From the NCBI GenBank assembly GCA_910578805.1, contig CAJTRS010000036.1, positions 1 through 12,887 on the forward strand: a stretch of DNA of 12,887 bases. Reading direction: 5' to 3'. This stretch comes from an uncultured Muribaculaceae bacterium. GTDB lineage: Bacteria > Bacteroidota > Bacteroidia > Bacteroidales > Muribaculaceae. The notes below the pieces were generated by a model, which worked only from the letters and a program-made list of their open reading frames with translations, was not told where the DNA came from and made no database searches. A program made the translations under genes and the position numbers. Shown here piece by piece: positions 6,239 through 12,887 of the stretch (position 1 is its first letter; each line of letters opens with the position of its first letter).

Positions 6239-7426
6239 ATGAAAACGATCGCCACACAGCTGATTGCCATAGCCGTATGCACGTCGGCATGCGGCAATAC
6301 AGGCAACACCGACGCAACGACAGACCCGGATCCCGCAGTTGCGCCGACAGTCGTACCGCAGGACACGGCGGCCACAGCTATCGAAGATTATGCCGTGTAC
6401 GACTACGACCGCTATGCCAGACTGGGCAAATGTGCGGAATTGGTTTACCACTCGGCGGAAGCCACACGGCTCACCGCCGATATAGAACGCGACAGCATAC
6501 TCACCTCCCGACTGGCCGAGATGGGCATAACGCCGCTGAAAGTGACCGACAGCATCGCCGCCCATCGCCAACTCGCCATAATTGCCCGAAAGCAATGTGC
6601 CGCCACTTCAGGCTTCAAGACGGAGGCTTTCTATGACACCGTGCGCCATAAGTACATACTCAGTTTCGCAGGCACAGAACCTCAGTCAGCCGACATAATC
6701 ACCGACATCGACGGCTCTTTCAGCATGGACGAACCGCAAAACAGGTCAGCGCTCAACACCGTAAGCGATGCCATAGCCGCAATATCGGCCATAACCGGCA
6801 TAACTCCCTTTGAAGCAGCAGCACAAATGGAGCTGACCGGCCACTCCCTCGGAGGAAGGCTCGCTTCTGTGGCATCGATATGCTACGGCATAGACGCGGT
6901 GGTATATAATCCGGCCAACATACCCATTGACCTGCAGAAACAGATGCTGACCGACCGGCAATACCGCGACAACGCCTCAAGACATCTGTGGCGCATACAC
7001 TCGGCCGGCGACGAGCTCACCCGCGGCATGAACCTCGGCGAACAGATCAGACCTCTTGTCCCGGCCATAAGCAAAGCATTGGACTCCGGTACGGAATGGC
7101 TCGGCGACACCTCCTCGTTAGGCACACTTAAAAGCATCGTATCCTACGCACCAGAGATAGCCGGCGCGGCCGATGCCATTCTCGACTTCTTTACCTCCTC
7201 CGATGGCGATGACAACGCCTCGGGTCACGAGAGCAACACAAAGATAATCCTGGCCCTTATAAAAAACATGCGCCGGTACAACATCAACGCCGATGACCTG
7301 CAAAATCCGCTCTTCTACCGTTATCAGGGCAACGAAGTGACCCCGACACCCGGCCGCGGCGGACACTCGATAACACGTCTAAACAACGACATCGACTCCA
7401 TCAACGCGCTCATCGACCGTCTATAA
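6239..7426 (+). CDS. Putative lipoprotein lipase, class-3 type alpha/beta hydrolase
   Basis: Probable esterase or lipase held in an outer or inner membrane as a lipoprotein. I chose the ATG at 6239 because it begins a lipoprotein signal (MKTIATQLIAIAVCTSAC, Cys18 as the likely lipidated residue, although Thr at -3 is not ideal); the frame extends upstream into glgB but without a signal. A Thr/Pro/Ala-rich linker follows to about residue 45. The nucleophile elbow is TGHSLGG with Ser203. Asp258 (AGDELTRG) and His376 (GGHSITR) are placed as expected for the other triad members, which is inferred from family order. Length is 395 residues. The preceding sequence FYDTVRHKYILSFAGTEP resembles the FRGT-type oxyanion segment of Lipase_3 and Mbeg1-like proteins. 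It may be co-transcribed with glgB. The substrate is unknown; phospholipid or acylglycerol is possible. Confidence 0.82.
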   Translation: MKTIATQLIAIAVCTSACGNTGNTDATTDPDPAVAPTVVPQDTAATAIEDYAVYDYDRYARLGKCAELVYHSAEATRLTADIERDSILTSRLAEMGITPLKVTDSIAAHRQLAIIARKQCAATSGFKTEAFYDTVRHKYILSFAGTEPQSADIITDIDGSFSMDEPQNRSALNTVSDAIAAISAITGITPFEAAAQMELTGHSLGGRLASVASICYGIDAVVYNPANIPIDLQKQMLTDRQYRDNASRHLWRIHSAGDELTRGMNLGEQIRPLVPAISKALDSGTEWLGDTSSLGTLKSIVSYAPEIAGAADAILDFFTSSDGDDNASGHESNTKIILALIKNMRRYNINADDLQNPLFYRYQGNEVTPTPGRGGHSITRLNNDIDSINALIDRL

Positions 7427-7445
7427 ACCGCAAAAACCGACATAA

Positions 7446-7484
7446 GCACGCATGCAAAACATATCCGGACACCCGCATGAGTGC
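7446..7484 (+). terminator. Weak hairpin after the lipase gene
   Basis: GCACGCATGC (7446-7455) and GCATGAGTGC (7475-7484) pair at 9 of 10 positions around a 19-nt loop, 19 bp after the lipase stop. There is no T-run, so termination here is only a possibility. A further short inverted pair, TGCATAT (7509-7515) with ATATGCA (7522-7528), lies downstream. Confidence 0.3.
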
Positions 7485-7558
7485 CCTAAAAATCCCGCAT
7501 CAAAAACCTGCATATATCAAAATATGCAAAAAACTTATGTCGTTTGAGCAAAATACAC

Positions 7559-7566
7559 TAACTTTG
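7559..7566 (+). promoter_or_regulatory. psd operon promoter -7 box (TAACTTTG)
   Basis: TAACTTTG is an exact match to TAnnTTTG, 28 bp before the psd ATG. TTTG occurs at 7543-7546, closer than the usual spacing, and a weaker TTATG lies near 7535-7539, so the -33 element is uncertain. It is placed to drive psd and the closely spaced genes behind it. Confidence 0.6.
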
Positions 7567-7594
7567 TAATAAATATGACGTTTTCTATCAAAAG

Positions 7595-8275
7595 ATGAAG
7601 GTAAAGATACATAGAGAAGGTACCAACATACTTATAATCCTGATGTGTATGCTCGTGGTGATAAACATTCCATCGTGGATGTTCATACGCCCGATAGCCA
7701 TTCCCATTGTGTTCTCCTCCATATCGGCGGTTTTGTTCTTTCTGGTGCTCAACTTTTTCCGTTCGCCACGCCGCCACTTCCACGGCAACCGCGACCGTGT
7801 GGTGGTGTCATCGGTCGATGGCAAGGTAGTGGCTCTGGAAGAAGTATATGAAAGCGAATATCTGCACCGGAAGGTAATGCAGATATCGGTATTCATGACC
7901 ATTTTCAACGTACACGCCAACTGGTTTCCTGTCGATGGCAAGGTTCTGTTGGTGAAGCATCACTCCGGACGCTTCCATTCGGCATACCTGCCCAAATCAA
8001 GCACCGAAAACGAACGCTCCACCGTGGTGATCCGCGCCGACAACGGCCAGGAGATACTCATGCGACAGATAGCCGGAGCAATAGCGCGCCGCATAGTCAC
8101 ATACGCCCACAAAGGCACCGATGCAAATATCGAAGACCACATGGGCTTCATCAAATTCGGATCACGCGTGGATATATTCCTGCCGCTTGATGCCGAAATC
8201 TTCGTCAAGATAGGCGACAAGACCGTGGGCGGCATAACCGAGATAGCCCGTCTTGCCGACAAGAAAACACTATAA
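7595..8275 (+). CDS. psd: Phosphatidylserine decarboxylase proenzyme
   Basis: Converts phosphatidylserine to phosphatidylethanolamine at the inner membrane, using a pyruvoyl group made by self-cleavage. Two N-terminal hydrophobic segments (about residues 11-25 and 30-54) anchor it. The self-cleavage site is Gly189-Ser190 in FGSRVDIFLP, where Ser190 becomes the pyruvoyl group of the small C-terminal subunit. Asp75 (SSVDGKV) and His107 (FNVHANW) fit the Asp-His-Ser proteolytic triad of the family. At 226 residues it is the short type common in Bacteroidetes and many other bacteria, shorter than the E. coli enzyme. It lies 17 bp before pssA, which makes its substrate, so the two steps of phosphatidylethanolamine synthesis are encoded together, here with the second enzyme first. 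Confidence 0.96.
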   Translation: MKVKIHREGTNILIILMCMLVVINIPSWMFIRPIAIPIVFSSISAVLFFLVLNFFRSPRRHFHGNRDRVVVSSVDGKVVALEEVYESEYLHRKVMQISVFMTIFNVHANWFPVDGKVLLVKHHSGRFHSAYLPKSSTENERSTVVIRADNGQEILMRQIAGAIARRIVTYAHKGTDANIEDHMGFIKFGSRVDIFLPLDAEIFVKIGDKTVGGITEIARLADKKTL

Positions 8276-8292
8276 CCAAAACACCCGCGTCC

Positions 8293-9006
8293 ATGCTTAA
8301 ACGGATCAAAAACAATATACCCAACACCATCACATGCCTCAATCTCCTGTCGGGAGCCATGGCATGCATTCTGGCATTTCATTACAACGAAACGATTGGT
8401 TCGCTGAAAGGCTACGAATGGGCATTCATCTGCATAGGAGCCGCCGCAGTGTTTGACTTCTGCGACGGAGCCGCCGCCCGTCTGCTTCACGCCTATTCCA
8501 ATCTCGGAAAGGAACTCGACTCATTGGCCGACCTCATCAGTTTCGGTCTCGCCCCGGCATTGCTTATGTTCAGCACCATCAACCTCCACTCTGCCGGAGG
8601 TGCCATATCGCCATGGGCATTCGGCGCTCTGTTCATAACAGTCATGGGAGCGTTGCGTTTAGCCAAATTCAACATCGATGACCGCCAGACAACATCATTC
8701 ATAGGCCTGCCAATTCCGGCCAACGCCATATTCTGGATAGGCTACATAGGCTGGTGCGCCCGATTCGGCTATCCCGGCACAGCTACCACACTGATCATAG
8801 TGGCCATAGTGTCAATGCTGATGGTGAGCCGAATGAGAATGTTCTCTCTAAAATTCAAAAACTTCGACTGGCGCGAAAACTTCCGCCGCTACCTCATAAT
8901 AGCCGCCGCAGTATTTTTCGTAGCCACGCAAGGCATATCGGGTCTGGCATGGACCATAGTGCTCTACCTGCTCATATCGGCTGTGGGGCGTAAAGATATA
9001 GCCTGA
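8293..9006 (+). CDS. pssA: CDP-diacylglycerol--serine O-phosphatidyltransferase
   Basis: Makes phosphatidylserine from CDP-diacylglycerol and L-serine in the inner membrane. The CDP-alcohol phosphatidyltransferase signature DGxxAR(x8)GxxxDxxxD is complete: Asp58-Gly59, Ala62-Arg63, Gly72, Asp76 and Asp80, the aspartates binding the metal ions. Several hydrophobic helices follow (for example ALFITVMGALRLAKF, IPANAIFWIGYIGW, TLIIVAIVSMLMV and two near the C-terminus), as in the type II integral-membrane synthases of Bacillus, and unlike the peripheral E. coli enzyme. The product feeds Psd directly. Confidence 0.96.
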   Translation: MLKRIKNNIPNTITCLNLLSGAMACILAFHYNETIGSLKGYEWAFICIGAAAVFDFCDGAAARLLHAYSNLGKELDSLADLISFGLAPALLMFSTINLHSAGGAISPWAFGALFITVMGALRLAKFNIDDRQTTSFIGLPIPANAIFWIGYIGWCARFGYPGTATTLIIVAIVSMLMVSRMRMFSLKFKNFDWRENFRRYLIIAAAVFFVATQGISGLAWTIVLYLLISAVGRKDIA

Positions 9007-9020
9007 ACCTATCCATAGCC

Positions 9021-9389
9021 ATGGGAACAATAATTCTCATATTAGTCATAGTATTCATCATCTGGCCCATAGTGCGCGCAGCACTGATGTTTCACAAAAT
9101 TCGCTCACAGGCCAAGCGTGTGTTCCGGCAGGCGGCACAGTCGCAGCGCGAAGCCGGCGAAGAGCAGCGCCGCGCCAACCGCAAGGGAGGCTGGTCACGC
9201 AGCCGAAACCGTAAGCCCAAAGTCATTCAGCGCAATGAAGGCGAATACGTGGAGTGGGAAGAGATCACCGTGACCGATGAACAGCCCTCAGGCAATTCGT
9301 CGGGCAGGTCATCAAAGAGAGTGAAAGTCGAATCACAGATCAGCGATGCCGAATGGGAAGATATAAAAACCTCTGACTCCGACAGATGA
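9021..9389 (+). CDS. DUF4834 family small membrane protein
   Basis: A 122-residue protein with one N-terminal transmembrane helix (about residues 3-23, IILILVIVFIIWPIVRAALMF), then a basic, Arg/Gln-rich cytoplasmic stretch (about 28-70) and an acidic Ser/Glu/Asp-rich tail with a repeated EWE motif (VEWEEI and AEWEDI). The pattern and place behind pssA match the DUF4834 family of Bacteroidetes, whose function is unknown to me. The neighbourhood suggests a link to envelope lipid synthesis, which is only an inference. Its stop codon overlaps the next start (ATGA), so the two are likely coupled in translation. Confidence 0.8.
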   Translation: MGTIILILVIVFIIWPIVRAALMFHKIRSQAKRVFRQAAQSQREAGEEQRRANRKGGWSRSRNRKPKVIQRNEGEYVEWEEITVTDEQPSGNSSGRSSKRVKVESQISDAEWEDIKTSDSDR

Positions 9390-9736
9390 ACTGCGAGGAA
9401 GCACACCGGTACTGCGAGTCGCTTCCACATGCCGAATCGACGTTCCCGTTTGACGACATCAATCTGGTGATGAAAGTGGGCGGACGCATGTTTGCCCTGC
9501 TGCCGCTCGACAAGCCGGATATAATATTAGTGAAATGTGATCCGGAAAAGGCCATAGACCTGCGAGAACGCCACAGCGATATCCAGCCGGCATGGCACAT
9601 GAACAAGCGCCACTGGAACATGATGAACCTCACCACCCTGTCCGACAACCTGATCAGGGAACTGATACTCCACAGTTACAGCCTCGTAGTATCAAAACTG
9701 CCCAAAAAGACCAAAACCGAACTTAATCTGCTCTGA
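9386..9736 (+). CDS. YjbR/MmcQ family (DUF419) protein
   Basis: A 116-residue cytoplasmic protein of the YjbR/MmcQ fold, a small alpha/beta domain sometimes described as DNA-binding-like, with no established reaction. The family hallmarks are visible: an N-terminal helix, the segment TFPFDDINLVMKVGGRMFALL (about 19-39) and NKRHWNMM (73-80), the usual K-x-H-W-N motif, followed by the final helix LIRELILHSYSLVV. Length is normal for a single-domain member. It starts inside the stop codon of the DUF4834 gene and lies 4 bp before the DUF2461 gene. Confidence 0.9.
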   Translation: MNCEEAHRYCESLPHAESTFPFDDINLVMKVGGRMFALLPLDKPDIILVKCDPEKAIDLRERHSDIQPAWHMNKRHWNMMNLTTLSDNLIRELILHSYSLVVSKLPKKTKTELNLL

Positions 9737-9740
9737 CCAT

Positions 9741-10412
9741 ATGTACTATATCAAAAGACTCTATCGATTCTTCGACGACTTAAAAGCCAACAACGACCGC
9801 GAATGGTTTACCGCCAACAAACCCTTATATGAAGAGTTGCGTGCGCTGTGGTTAGCCGATATTGACCGCATGTTGTCGTTAATGAGTTCGTGGGAACCGT
9901 CGTTAGCATCTCTTACCGCAAAATCCTGTGCCTACCGCATATACCGCGACACTCGCTTCAGCCGCGACAAAACACCCTACAAGACATTTTTTTCGGCAAG
10001 TGCCAGCTCACGCGGACGTCTGTCTGACCGCGCCGGTTACTACATAGAGCTTGGTCGCGCCGACTCTTACGACCAGGGGCTTTACGGCGGTGTCTGGTGT
10101 CTGGAGAGCGCCACTCTCAAGAAACTCCGTCACGCCATAGTCGATAACATAGAGGAGTGGGAGGAGATTGTATCCGCACCTGAGGTACAGGCTCTCTACC
10201 CCGGCTGGTGCAGCACCACACTCAAGACCATACCGAAAGGCTGGGAACGCAACCACCCTCAGGCCGAATATCTGCGCATGACCAACTATGGCAAGGTTCA
10301 CCACTGCTCCGATGATTTTTTCCTTGATCCGGCATGGCCGGAACGCGCCGCCGATATGTTCCACGCTCTCAAGCCACTCATCGACTTCATAAACTATTCA
10401 ATCGACGAATAA
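9741..10412 (+). CDS. DUF2461 (TIGR02453) family protein
   Basis: A 223-residue cytoplasmic protein. The family signatures are NNDREWF near the N-terminus (17-23) and RIYRDTRFSRDKTPYK (66-81), followed by the YYIELGRADSYDQGLYGG region typical of this family. No enzymatic role is established for it. Charged conserved residues in the second motif hint at a binding or catalytic site. It sits in the operon four bases behind the YjbR gene, a pairing that may be functional or only positional. Confidence 0.9.
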   Translation: MYYIKRLYRFFDDLKANNDREWFTANKPLYEELRALWLADIDRMLSLMSSWEPSLASLTAKSCAYRIYRDTRFSRDKTPYKTFFSASASSRGRLSDRAGYYIELGRADSYDQGLYGGVWCLESATLKKLRHAIVDNIEEWEEIVSAPEVQALYPGWCSTTLKTIPKGWERNHPQAEYLRMTNYGKVHHCSDDFFLDPAWPERAADMFHALKPLIDFINYSIDE

Positions 10413-10440
10413 CCCCACATAACACCCTACACACCACATT

Positions 10441-11628
10441 ATGCCCGACATTCCACCCCGGCACACAATAGCCTTCCTCCACTCTCAGTTCCCGTTAGGG
10501 GGGGCAGAGGTGGTGACGCTCCGCCTATCGGAATATCTTAAAAAAAACGGTTACGAGGTCATTGTATATACACCTGACCTAAATTCCGCGAAACTGGAAT
10601 CACATGAGTATATGCCGGAAACAGCTATTATGCCCGACAGCAGTTCATGCGACACCGAAAACAATATTGCATATTTGGCTCAACAGATAAAAGACCGCCG
10701 GATAGACCTGCTGATTATCGTGTGGAATACCTTTTTAAAATTCCGGAATTTACGCGACAACTGTCCGGAATGCAGATTCATGTACATTGACCACATGCAA
10801 CCATTCTGCGAATCCATAGCCAAAGACGAAAGACTTAAGCGACGACGCACCACTCCCAAAGGGTTTCTGAAATGGATAGCTTTCGACTGGATAAAATTCG
10901 GTATGTTGGGCACACACTACTCCAAATGGCGTAAACGCACACGAATCCTGCATGACAACACCGATGCCTTCGTGGTACTTACCCCCGAATATCGCCGGGA
11001 GATGATCGAAGCGCTCCGAATCTCCGATCCTCACATACATATTATAGGCAACGGTGTACCGCTTCCCACCGAAGTAAACACCAATAAAAGCAAGAGTGTG
11101 TTATGGGCCGGACGACTGACATATCCCGACAAACGGGTGGACAGGCTGCTGCGCATATGGAAGCGGGTGGAGGAGTCATGTCCGGAATGGAACCTGACAA
11201 TAGCCGGCGACGGAGAGGAACGGCAGAATCTCGAACGGCAGGCCACAGAACTCGGACTCAAGCATATCACCTTTGCCGGATATCAGAGCGACATGCCACG
11301 TCTTTACTCTGAAGCTGCGATATTGTGCCTTACTTCAACAGTTGACAGCTGGGGGCTGTGTCTGGCAGAAGCGCAAGCCAACGGCGTAGTACCCATAGCC
11401 TTCGACTGCTCGGCGGGAGTGCGCCACATTCTGTCTGACGACTCGGGGATACTGATAAAGCCATTTGATGAAAAAGCGTATGCCGAAGCCCTCATAGCGC
11501 TTATAGATGACGAAACGCGCAGAAAAGAACTTCAGCAAAACGCTATCAGGAAATCTCTCGACTACAATCCCGAGAAGATACACCGCCAGTGGCTTGACCT
11601 CTTCCGGTCTCTTCTATCCGGAAAATAA
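10441..11628 (+). CDS. Glycosyltransferase family 4 protein
   Basis: A GT-B fold retaining glycosyltransferase that would move a sugar from a nucleotide donor to an acceptor, perhaps a lipid-linked or cell-surface glycan. The N-terminal domain opens with the glycine-rich FPLGGAEVVTLRLSEYL loop (17-33). The C-terminal domain begins at VLWAGRL (about 220) with the donor-site pieces PDKRVDRLL and AGDGEERQNLE. The usual E-x7-E motif appears as Asp302-x7-Glu310 (DSWGLCLAE), a conservative change of the first Glu. The 395-residue length fits one complete enzyme. There is no signal peptide, so it is likely cytoplasmic or membrane-associated. It is 28 bp after the DUF2461 gene and probably the last gene of the operon. 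The stretch about 10540-10760 is more AT-rich than its neighbours. The substrate cannot be told. Confidence 0.9.
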   Translation: MPDIPPRHTIAFLHSQFPLGGAEVVTLRLSEYLKKNGYEVIVYTPDLNSAKLESHEYMPETAIMPDSSSCDTENNIAYLAQQIKDRRIDLLIIVWNTFLKFRNLRDNCPECRFMYIDHMQPFCESIAKDERLKRRRTTPKGFLKWIAFDWIKFGMLGTHYSKWRKRTRILHDNTDAFVVLTPEYRREMIEALRISDPHIHIIGNGVPLPTEVNTNKSKSVLWAGRLTYPDKRVDRLLRIWKRVEESCPEWNLTIAGDGEERQNLERQATELGLKHITFAGYQSDMPRLYSEAAILCLTSTVDSWGLCLAEAQANGVVPIAFDCSAGVRHILSDDSGILIKPFDEKAYAEALIALIDDETRRKELQQNAIRKSLDYNPEKIHRQWLDLFRSLLSGK

Positions 11629-11629
11629 A

Positions 11630-12589
11630 TCAACGCACCATCACTTTGGCCACCGTGCCGGCCACTTTCACAAAATAGAGTCCGCTCGCATACGGGCCTA
11701 CCTTATTGCCGGTACCCGAATAGACACATAATCCTGTGGAGGAATACACCGCCTTATGCTCCGAATCAGTAGTGTCTATACATATGTAACCGCCGTCAGT
11801 CATGACTTCAACCTTATGTCCGGCCACCACACTATCTATGGCCGATGTTGGGTCACCCACCGATATACTCTCACTGCCTGCACGCAGATCGACAGTCACT
11901 TTGCTATTGCTTCGGTCCGTACCGGCATATCTGAGATTGACGCCGGTATTTACCATATATGACAACTTTATACGGGAATCGTCGGCCAAAGTGTTTTCCG
12001 TGGCCCCGGCAGGGCCGAAAACGAATGCCGCCGCTCTGTAATAAGGCTCATAGGTGACGATAAACGATGACGGCACGGCAATCTCGGCTTCATACACTCC
12101 GCCCGTTCCGGGTATCTCTATTTTCTCAAAGCCTCCGTCCATTATGAATACCGACGGCGGATACACGGCCTCATCGGGACTGCCCGACCGAACGGCCTTA
12201 AACGTATGGTATCCCACATCTGAATTATCCCTTGAGATAAAAGATATGTCATATGTGCCCGGAGCAATGTCTATGACTCCGTTCGAGGATATCGACAGCG
12301 GATTCTGCCATGAAATGACAGCCGGAGTCACAGCCCATGCCGGCATGGAATAGACGGTCTCAAACTGTGTGGTTTCCGAACGGGCATAAAACACAAAGCC
12401 GTGATTAACAACCACAGACTCGGCCTTGAAATCAGCACCCTGCGGCGTCATTTTCAGGGTGTCGGCATACATGCCCGATTCATCGGCAAGAAGTATGTAC
12501 AGAGGGTCTGCGTCAGTCTGAGCATAAATACCGGAACACATAACGGACGAAACCGCAATAAAAGAAAAAAGTGTGTAGAATTTTTTCAT
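11630..12589 (-). CDS. Secreted protein with type IX-like C-terminal sorting segment
   Basis: A 319-residue exported protein of unknown function. I chose the ATG at 12589 because it gives a clean signal peptide (MKKFYTLFSFIAVSSVMCSG, cut after IYA, residue 23); the upstream extension to 12634 would spoil it. The body consists of beta-rich repeats resembling Ig-like or SusE/F-like modules (TYDISFISRD, EAEIAVPSSFIVTY). The last 65 or so residues (VEVMTDGGYICIDTT ... ASGLYFVKVAGTVAKVMV) match the pattern of type IX sorting domains in Bacteroidetes, ending in the GLYFVKV and KVMVR strands. It is likely on the surface or released. Its stop codon lies one base from that of the glycosyltransferase, so the two converge with no separate terminator space. 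Possible roles are glycan binding or adhesion, neither shown. Confidence 0.78.
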   Translation of the reverse strand: MKKFYTLFSFIAVSSVMCSGIYAQTDADPLYILLADESGMYADTLKMTPQGADFKAESVVVNHGFVFYARSETTQFETVYSMPAWAVTPAVISWQNPLSISSNGVIDIAPGTYDISFISRDNSDVGYHTFKAVRSGSPDEAVYPPSVFIMDGGFEKIEIPGTGGVYEAEIAVPSSFIVTYEPYYRAAAFVFGPAGATENTLADDSRIKLSYMVNTGVNLRYAGTDRSNSKVTVDLRAGSESISVGDPTSAIDSVVAGHKVEVMTDGGYICIDTTDSEHKAVYSSTGLCVYSGTGNKVGPYASGLYFVKVAGTVAKVMVR

Positions 12590-12683
12590 AGTATTTGTAT
12601 AAAAATGATTCACAAAGATTAACGCAATCAGCATCGGGAAAGTTCCGCAGCCGGATCGAGCAATCTTAAATTGCGGGAGCGTG

Positions 12684-12714
12684 TTGGGCGATTGTGGATT
12701 TATTGCTACCTTTA
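12684..12714 (+). promoter_or_regulatory. Possible mutS promoter
   Basis: TTG at 12684-12686, a 20-bp spacer and TACCTTTA at 12707-12714 (one base off TAnnTTTG) sit 28 bp before the mutS ATG. A TATAAT at 12718-12723 is probably coincidence, because the main Bacteroidetes sigma factor does not use it. The remainder of the 153-bp divergent gap shows nothing clear. Confidence 0.4.
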
Positions 12715-12742
12715 CGCTATAATTCTATATCACCTGCGGATC

Positions 12743-12887
12743 ATGGCGAAAAAAGTAGTGGAAACCCCGCTGATGAAGCAATACTTCGAAATGAAACAAA
12801 AGCACCCCGATGCGGTGCTTCTGTTTCGTGTAGGCGACTTTTACGAAACATTCTGCGACGATGCCATATCGGCCTCGGAGATACTCG
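12743..12887 (+). CDS. mutS: DNA mismatch repair protein MutS, N-terminal part (runs off window)
   Basis: The first 48 codons encode the start of the MutS mismatch-recognition domain, which scans DNA for mispairs and recruits MutL. The opening TPLMKQYFEMKQKHPDAVLL and the motif RVGDFYETF are characteristic. Phe33-Tyr34-Glu35 is the Phe-x-Glu motif that inserts at the mismatch (Phe36 and Glu38 in E. coli). The start is the first ATG, preceded by an A/T-rich leader, and gives the normal N-terminal length. The gene continues past the right edge. Confidence 0.95.
   Translation, partial: MAKKVVETPLMKQYFEMKQKHPDAVLLFRVGDFYETFCDDAISASEIL

Noticed and set aside
12718..12723. TATAAT as a -10 box for mutS
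   Set aside because: Main Bacteroidetes promoters use TAnnTTTG. There is no matching TTGACA, and the box is very near the start codon.
1..12887. CRISPR array or long tandem repeats
   Set aside because: I read through the window for regularly spaced direct repeats and found none.

Overview
The window looks like a piece of a Bacteroidales chromosome, probably a Muribaculaceae-like gut bacterium; the genus is an inference and cannot be fixed from the sequence. Supporting signs are promoters of the Bacteroidetes type (TTG, about 20 bp, TAnnTTTG) in front of a tRNA gene and several operons, A-rich leaders instead of Shine-Dalgarno sites, a DUF4834 gene behind psd-pssA, and a secreted protein with a type IX-secretion-like C-terminal end.

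Region 1 (1 to about 3836) is the end of an integrated mobile element lying against the 3' end of a tRNA-Leu(CAA) gene. It holds the C-terminal part of a MobV-family relaxase (plus strand, GC-rich), a bidirectional hairpin terminator, and then an AT-rich two-gene cassette on the minus strand: an exported trypsin-like serine protease followed 12 bp later by an unrecognised 373-residue protein. Upstream of the protease is a stretch of about 480 bp with no convincing gene. It contains a TAACTTTG promoter element, a roughly 178-nt imperfect inverted repeat that folds best as minus-strand RNA (its differences become G-U pairs), a second overlapping pairing that would compete with it just before the protease start, and a cluster of short repeats next to the tRNA. 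No integrase, reverse transcriptase or second att copy is visible. This cassette with its structured leader is the most unusual part of the window.

Region 2 (3837-7426) begins the ordinary chromosome: tRNA-Leu with its own promoter and likely terminator, then glgB (eukaryotic-type GH13 glycogen branching enzyme) and, 31 bp later, a probable lipoprotein lipase of the class-3 type.

Region 3 (7559-11628) is a probable six-gene operon behind a TAACTTTG element: psd and pssA, which together make phosphatidylethanolamine from CDP-diacylglycerol and serine, then a DUF4834 membrane protein, a YjbR/MmcQ protein (ATGA overlap), a DUF2461 protein and a GT4 glycosyltransferase.

Region 4 (11630-12887) has a minus-strand secreted protein converging on the glycosyltransferase with one base between the stop codons, and divergently the first 48 codons of mutS running off the right edge.
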